From: an uncultured Nesterenkonia sp. | GTDB taxonomy: Bacteria > Actinomycetota > Actinomycetes > Actinomycetales > Micrococcaceae | DNA: 64,000 bases | NCBI GenBank assembly: GCA_947494195.1 | Contig: CANLUC010000002.1 | Span: 434,001 to 498,000, forward strand | Direction: 5' to 3' | Shown: one piece after another, positions 60,487-64,000 of the stretch | Layout of the letters: every line of letters begins with the position of its first letter | How positions within the stretch are numbered: position 1 is the first letter of the stretch | Notes under the pieces: model-generated | The model's input: the letters and a program-made list of their open reading frames with translations, nothing else | Database searches by the model: none | Told to the model about the DNA's origin: nothing | Made by a program: the position numbers and the translations under genes

Positions 60487-61494
60487 ATGGCCTCACAGGA
60501 CTGGATCGATAAAGATTTCTATGCCATCCTCGGCGTCTCCCGCGATGCCTCCGAGGAGGACATCAAGAAGGCGTACCGGAAGCTCGCTCGGAAGCATCAT
60601 CCCGATAAGAACCCCGGGGACGATGCCTCCGAGCAGAGGTTCAAGGACATCGCCGAGGCCCACTCCGTGCTGGGTGACAAGAAACAGCGCGAACAGTACG
60701 ACGCCGTCCGCGCCATGGGCTCGGGCGCCCGATTCTCGGGTGGCCCGGGCCCCGGCGGAGCCGGCGGAGGTTTCGAGGATCTCTTCGGAAACCTCTTCAA
60801 CGGCGGCTCCGGCGGCGGCTTCGGTCGCGGCGGTGGCAGCCAGTCCGCAGGCGGCCCCGACCTCTCCGACATCTTCGGTGGCGGAGGCTTCGGCGGGGGC
60901 GGCTTCGGTGGTCGATTCGGCGGCGGCGGCGCGCCCGCCAAGGGGGCAGACCGCACCTCCAAGACCACGATCTCCTTCGGTGGTTCCATTCGCGGCACCA
61001 CCGTGGGGCTCCGTGAGCCCAGCGGGAGCGTCATCGACGTCCGGATCCCCGCAGGGATCCGCGCCGGACAGAAGGTCCGGGTCAAGGGCAAGGGTCAGCG
61101 CGGCCCCGGAGGCTCCGGTGACCTGCTCGTCGAGGTGGCCATCTCCCCGCACAAGTTCTTTGAACGGGTGGACGACGATATTCGCATCCACCTGCCCGTG
61201 GCCTTCGACGAGGCGGCGCTGGGCACCAACGTCCAGGTGCCGACGGTGCACGGCGAAAAGGTGCACATCAAGATTCCGGCGGGCACAGCGACCGGTCGGG
61301 TGCTGCGTCTGAAGGGACACGGCGTGCGCCGCAGAGAGAAGGGCCGCGAAGTCTCCGGCGATATGCTGGTGACCGTCGAGGTCCAGGTGCCGAAGGATCT
61401 TCCCGACGAGGCCCTGGACGCGATCAAGGCGTATGCGGAGGCCACCAAGGGGATGGATCCCCGGAAAGGCCTAGAGGCCAAGGCGGTGCTGTGA
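60487..61494 (+). CDS. dnaJ: DnaJ-type co-chaperone without zinc finger
   Basis: GGAGGGAGG precedes the ATG. The 335-residue protein has an N-terminal J domain (about 8-75) with HHPDKNPG carrying the HPD motif that stimulates DnaK. A long Gly/Phe-rich stretch follows (about 80-155), then the C-terminal substrate-binding domains with [19 protein letters not shown]-type sequence (about 180-200). No CxxCxGxG motifs are present, so this is a type II (CbpA-like) protein rather than the zinc-finger DnaJ. The stop overlaps the hspR start (GTGA). Confidence 0.93.
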   Translation: MASQDWIDKDFYAILGVSRDASEEDIKKAYRKLARKHHPDKNPGDDASEQRFKDIAEAHSVLGDKKQREQYDAVRAMGSGARFSGGPGPGGAGGGFEDLFGNLFNGGSGGGFGRGGGSQSAGGPDLSDIFGGGGFGGGGFGGRFGGGGAPAKGADRTSKTTISFGGSIRGTTVGLREPSGSVIDVRIPAGIRAGQKVRVKGKGQRGPGGSGDLLVEVAISPHKFFERVDDDIRIHLPVAFDEAALGTNVQVPTVHGEKVHIKIPAGTATGRVLRLKGHGVRRREKGREVSGDMLVTVEVQVPKDLPDEALDAIKAYAEATKGMDPRKGLEAKAVL

Positions 61495-61961
61495 TCATGG
61501 ATGCTCGGATGAGGCTCGACGCGCGGATGCTTGAGGCGGACCAGCGGCATGCGCCGATGTTCGTCATCTCCGTGGCGGCCGAGCTCGCCGATATGCACCC
61601 CCAGACCCTGCGGCAGTATGACCGCATCGGCCTGGTCACCCCACGCCGCCAGGGCGGGCGTCACCGCAGATACTCCCCGTACAACATCGAGCAGCTCCGC
61701 CAGATCCAGCAGTTCTCCCAGGAGGGCGTCTCGCTTGAGGGCATCCGCCGGATCCTCGAGCTGCAGAATCGGGTGGAGGTCCTGGAAGAGACCGTGGACG
61801 TGCTCCGCCACGAGCTGCGCGAATCCGAACGGCACTCCACCAAGCCCCGGATCTTCGCCGTCGGCCCTCATGGGGACGTGGTCACCGTGGCTCGCGGTCG
61901 CCGGCCTCGGGCGAACACCCAGGCCCTGGTCCTGTGGGAGCCTGGCCGGCGCCGTCGCTGA
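61491..61961 (+). CDS. hspR: Heat-shock repressor HspR (MerR family)
   Basis: GTG at 61491 overlaps the dnaJ stop; ATG at 61497 is the alternative. The 156-residue protein has the MerR-type [24 protein letters not shown] (about 29-48, slightly abbreviated here) and the wing [17 protein letters not shown] dimerisation helix ends in [21 protein letters not shown]. It binds HAIR elements such as the two upstream of dnaK and is the last gene of the dnaK operon, giving autoregulation. The basic [22 protein letters not shown]-terminus (about 21 residues, abbreviated) fits HspR proteins. Confidence 0.95.
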   Translation: MIMDARMRLDARMLEADQRHAPMFVISVAAELADMHPQTLRQYDRIGLVTPRRQGGRHRRYSPYNIEQLRQIQQFSQEGVSLEGIRRILELQNRVEVLEETVDVLRHELRESERHSTKPRIFAVGPHGDVVTVARGRRPRANTQALVLWEPGRRRR

Positions 61962-62043
61962 AATCGATCCCCGTGCGGGCGTCTGACCTGCACTCAGCGA
62001 GTCCTCCATGTCCCGAGCGGTGGTCCCCGGGATACTGGAGGAC

Positions 62044-63987
62044 ATGTCTGTTTCGAAGCTCCCCCGGTCCATCTCCGTCGGTGCCCTGGGAGCCGCGACA
62101 GTTCTGATGCTTGCAGGCTGCGGCGCTGAGCCCTCCGAGACGGTCGACGACGCCGCAGAGTCGCTGGCCACCGCCGTGAGCACAGGAGACTTCTCCGAGC
62201 TGGGCTTCGCCTCCGGCGACGCGGCATCCCTGGCAGCCGCCGTGGAGAACCTGCATGAGCCGCTCGGAGAGATCGACCCCACGGTCACCACAGGTGAGAT
62301 CACTCTGGATGAGCCGGGGGACGATTCCCCACGACCGGTCACCGCCACCGTCGAACTGCAGCACACCTGGGAGCTCGAGGACCTGGGCATCGACGGGGAG
62401 ACCTGGAGCTACGACACCACGGCCGAACTGGTCTATGACCAGGAGACCGAGACCTGGTCCGTGGAGGGCACGCCCGAGATCATCTTCCCTGACTACACCG
62501 GAGACCAGACGCTGGACCTGGTGACCACCTCGGCCGACCGCGGCCGCATCATGGACGATGACGGACGTGCGATGGTCTACAACCGCGACGTGGTGCGGCT
62601 CGGCATCGACAAGGCCCAGCTTGCGCAGGACGGGGAGCCGGCCGACGAGGAGAGGCTGCGCTCTTCCGCCGAGGAGCTTGCCGAGCTGGTCGGCCGGGAC
62701 CCGGGTGACTACGCAGACATCGTCGTGGCCGGAGGCGAGATGGCCTTCGTCGAGGCGATCACGCTGCGCCGCGAGGAGAGTGAGGTCACCGCCACCGAGG
62801 TCGAACAGATCCCCGGCGCCGCCTCCATCTATGACCAGATGCCGCTTGCCGATTCGCGTGATTTCGCCCCGCTGCTGTTGGGCCGGGTGGGGCCGGTCAC
62901 CGCAGAGATCCTCGAGTCCGATCCGAGCCTCTCGGTGGGAGACACGGTGGGCCTCACCGGGATCCAGGCCGCCTACGAGGACACGCTCCGCGGAACCCCG
63001 GGCATGGAGATCCAGTTCAACGGCGAGACACAGTTCGCCGTGGAGCCCGAAGCCGGTGAGGACCTCGACACCACGATGGTGCCGCGGCTGCAGAACCTTG
63101 CCCAGGACATCGCCGACGACCAGGACACCACCGCCGGGATCGTCGCCATCCGCCCCTCCGACGGCGGCATCCTTGCAGCCGCCAGCCACGACCCCGAAGG
63201 CGGGTACGTCCCGGTCGCCACCCAGTCCACCTACGCTCCGGGGTCCACCTTCAAGGTGGTCTCCTCCCTGGCGTTGCTCCGCAGCGGTCTCACGCCGGAA
63301 TCCTCGGTGGAATGCACCGAGGGCACCACTGTGAACGGGCAGCAGTTCGGCAACTACTCCGGCTTCCCTCCGGCGTACCTGGGCACCATCGAGTTCCGTG
63401 ATGCGGTGGCAGTCTCCTGCAACACCGTCTTCGCCGACGCCTATGACGATGTGACCTCCGAAGAGGTCCACCAGGCCGCAGTGGATCTGGGGCTGCGCGA
63501 GGATCCCAGCATCGGCGTCCCGGCCCGCATGGGTTCGATCCCCTCGGACTCCGAGGAGAACCTCCACGCCTCCAACCTCTTCGGTCAGGGCAATGTGGAG
63601 GCCTCCCCCCTGGGGATGGCCACGGTCACCGCCTCCATCGCGGCGGGGGAGACCATTCAGCCTCACCTCGTGGTGCCCGAGGAGGCGCCGGATGCTCCTG
63701 AGGGCGGCGTCACCGAGCAGGAGGCTGAAGACCTGCGCACGCTGATGACCGACACGGTGAACTTCGGCTCCCTGGAGTCCATGGGGGACGTGCCGGGCGA
63801 GCCGATCTATGCGAAGACCGGCACGGCGGAGCGGGGCGAGGGCGACGACGCATACTCCCACACCTGGGCCATCGCCATGCAGGGGGACCTCGCCGTCGCG
63901 ATCTTCCTGGAGGAGGGTGAGTTCGGCGGATCTACCAACGGCCCGCTGCTCCAGGAGTTCCTCGAGGGCGCCTCCGCTATCCTGTAG
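62044..63987 (+). CDS. Lipoprotein-anchored class B penicillin-binding protein (transpeptidase)
   Basis: ATG at 62044 follows GGAGG. The 647-residue protein starts with a signal peptide ending in lipobox L-A-G-C (about Cys22), so it is lipid-anchored rather than held by a transmembrane helix. An NTF2-like MecA_N domain (about 30-150), a PBP dimerisation domain and the transpeptidase follow: SxxK in PGSTFKVVSS (Ser about 398), SxN in SCNTVF (about 458) and KTGTAE (about 591). It cross-links peptidoglycan outside the membrane and is a beta-lactam target. The MecA_N fold is shared with PBP2a-type proteins, but resistance cannot be inferred. The gene ends 13 bases before the window end. Confidence 0.9.
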   Translation: MSVSKLPRSISVGALGAATVLMLAGCGAEPSETVDDAAESLATAVSTGDFSELGFASGDAASLAAAVENLHEPLGEIDPTVTTGEITLDEPGDDSPRPVTATVELQHTWELEDLGIDGETWSYDTTAELVYDQETETWSVEGTPEIIFPDYTGDQTLDLVTTSADRGRIMDDDGRAMVYNRDVVRLGIDKAQLAQDGEPADEERLRSSAEELAELVGRDPGDYADIVVAGGEMAFVEAITLRREESEVTATEVEQIPGAASIYDQMPLADSRDFAPLLLGRVGPVTAEILESDPSLSVGDTVGLTGIQAAYEDTLRGTPGMEIQFNGETQFAVEPEAGEDLDTTMVPRLQNLAQDIADDQDTTAGIVAIRPSDGGILAAASHDPEGGYVPVATQSTYAPGSTFKVVSSLALLRSGLTPESSVECTEGTTVNGQQFGNYSGFPPAYLGTIEFRDAVAVSCNTVFADAYDDVTSEEVHQAAVDLGLREDPSIGVPARMGSIPSDSEENLHASNLFGQGNVEASPLGMATVTASIAAGETIQPHLVVPEEAPDAPEGGVTEQEAEDLRTLMTDTVNFGSLESMGDVPGEPIYAKTGTAERGEGDDAYSHTWAIAMQGDLAVAIFLEEGEFGGSTNGPLLQEFLEGASAIL

Positions 63988-64000
63988 CGGTGACTTTCCA

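Noticed and set aside
61882-63861. Minus-strand open frame of 659 codons opposite the PBP gene
   Set aside because: Gly/Arg/His-rich shadow; the plus strand has SxxK, SxN and KTG motifs.

Overview
This 64 kb window is high-GC chromosomal DNA from an actinobacterium. The evidence is an HspR/HAIR-controlled dnaK-grpE-dnaJ-hspR operon, frequent GTG starts, many leaderless genes preceded by TANNNT -10 boxes, an Rpf-type cell-wall enzyme, and DUF4235 and CtpE-type proteins. Long Asp/Glu-rich stretches, a complete Mrp cation/proton antiporter operon and small-membrane-protein gene content suggest a salt- or alkali-tolerant member of the Micrococcales (Nesterenkonia-like). The genus is a guess and cannot be proven here. 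No integrase, transposase, CRISPR array, rRNA or tRNA was recognised.

Layout. 1-5860 (+): a tightly overlapping sulfur-type operon with a MetNI-like ABC importer, two paralogous MetQ-like lipoproteins, a DszC/SfnB-like flavoprotein and a DszA/NtaA-like FMN monooxygenase. 5869-8386 (-): a pair of cyanophycin-synthetase-like ATP-grasp paralogues, one of which has lost its nucleotide-binding core, then a YtxH-like protein. 8527-14281 (-): panD, a CtpE-like P-type ATPase, a membrane-anchored unknown, an AEC carrier and an SseB-like protein. 14384-14962 (+): dcd. 15047-16420 (-): an Atg22/UMF1-type MFS protein. 16535-23536 (+): mrpA(B)CDEFG. 23636-26870 (-): a TPP riboswitch, ykoE, and a single-chain fusion of both ECF ATPases with the T component. 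26934-34058: DUF4235, nitrilase, pabC, cardiolipin synthase, lipoprotein, pabB, TetR. 34141-39911: MMPL transporter, HAD-IIA phosphatase, and a YtrA-like GntR/ABC operon. 39912-41267: Rieske ferredoxin and S4 protein genes among three copies of a structured repeat read here as a new small-RNA family on the minus strand. 41268-48213: lipoprotein, a 596-nt leader region, a 1437-residue M23/13xSH3/Rpf cell-wall enzyme, hisD. 48319-54333: MscS, SDR, small unknown, MBL hydrolase, glutathionyl-hydroquinone-reductase-like protein, SGNH hydrolase. 54430-57437: divergent gabT/gabD with a palindromic operator. 57651-61961: two HAIR elements and dnaK-grpE-dnaJ-hspR. 62044-63987: a lipoprotein-anchored class B penicillin-binding protein.

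Themes: organosulfur scavenging, folate (pabB, pabC) and pantothenate (panD) precursors, thiamine-precursor uptake, Na+/H+ and Ca2+-type ion homeostasis, cell-envelope remodelling, GABA catabolism and heat shock. The most novel-looking items are the three-copy hairpin small-RNA family, the active/degenerate ATP-grasp pair, and the recently amplified SH3 array.
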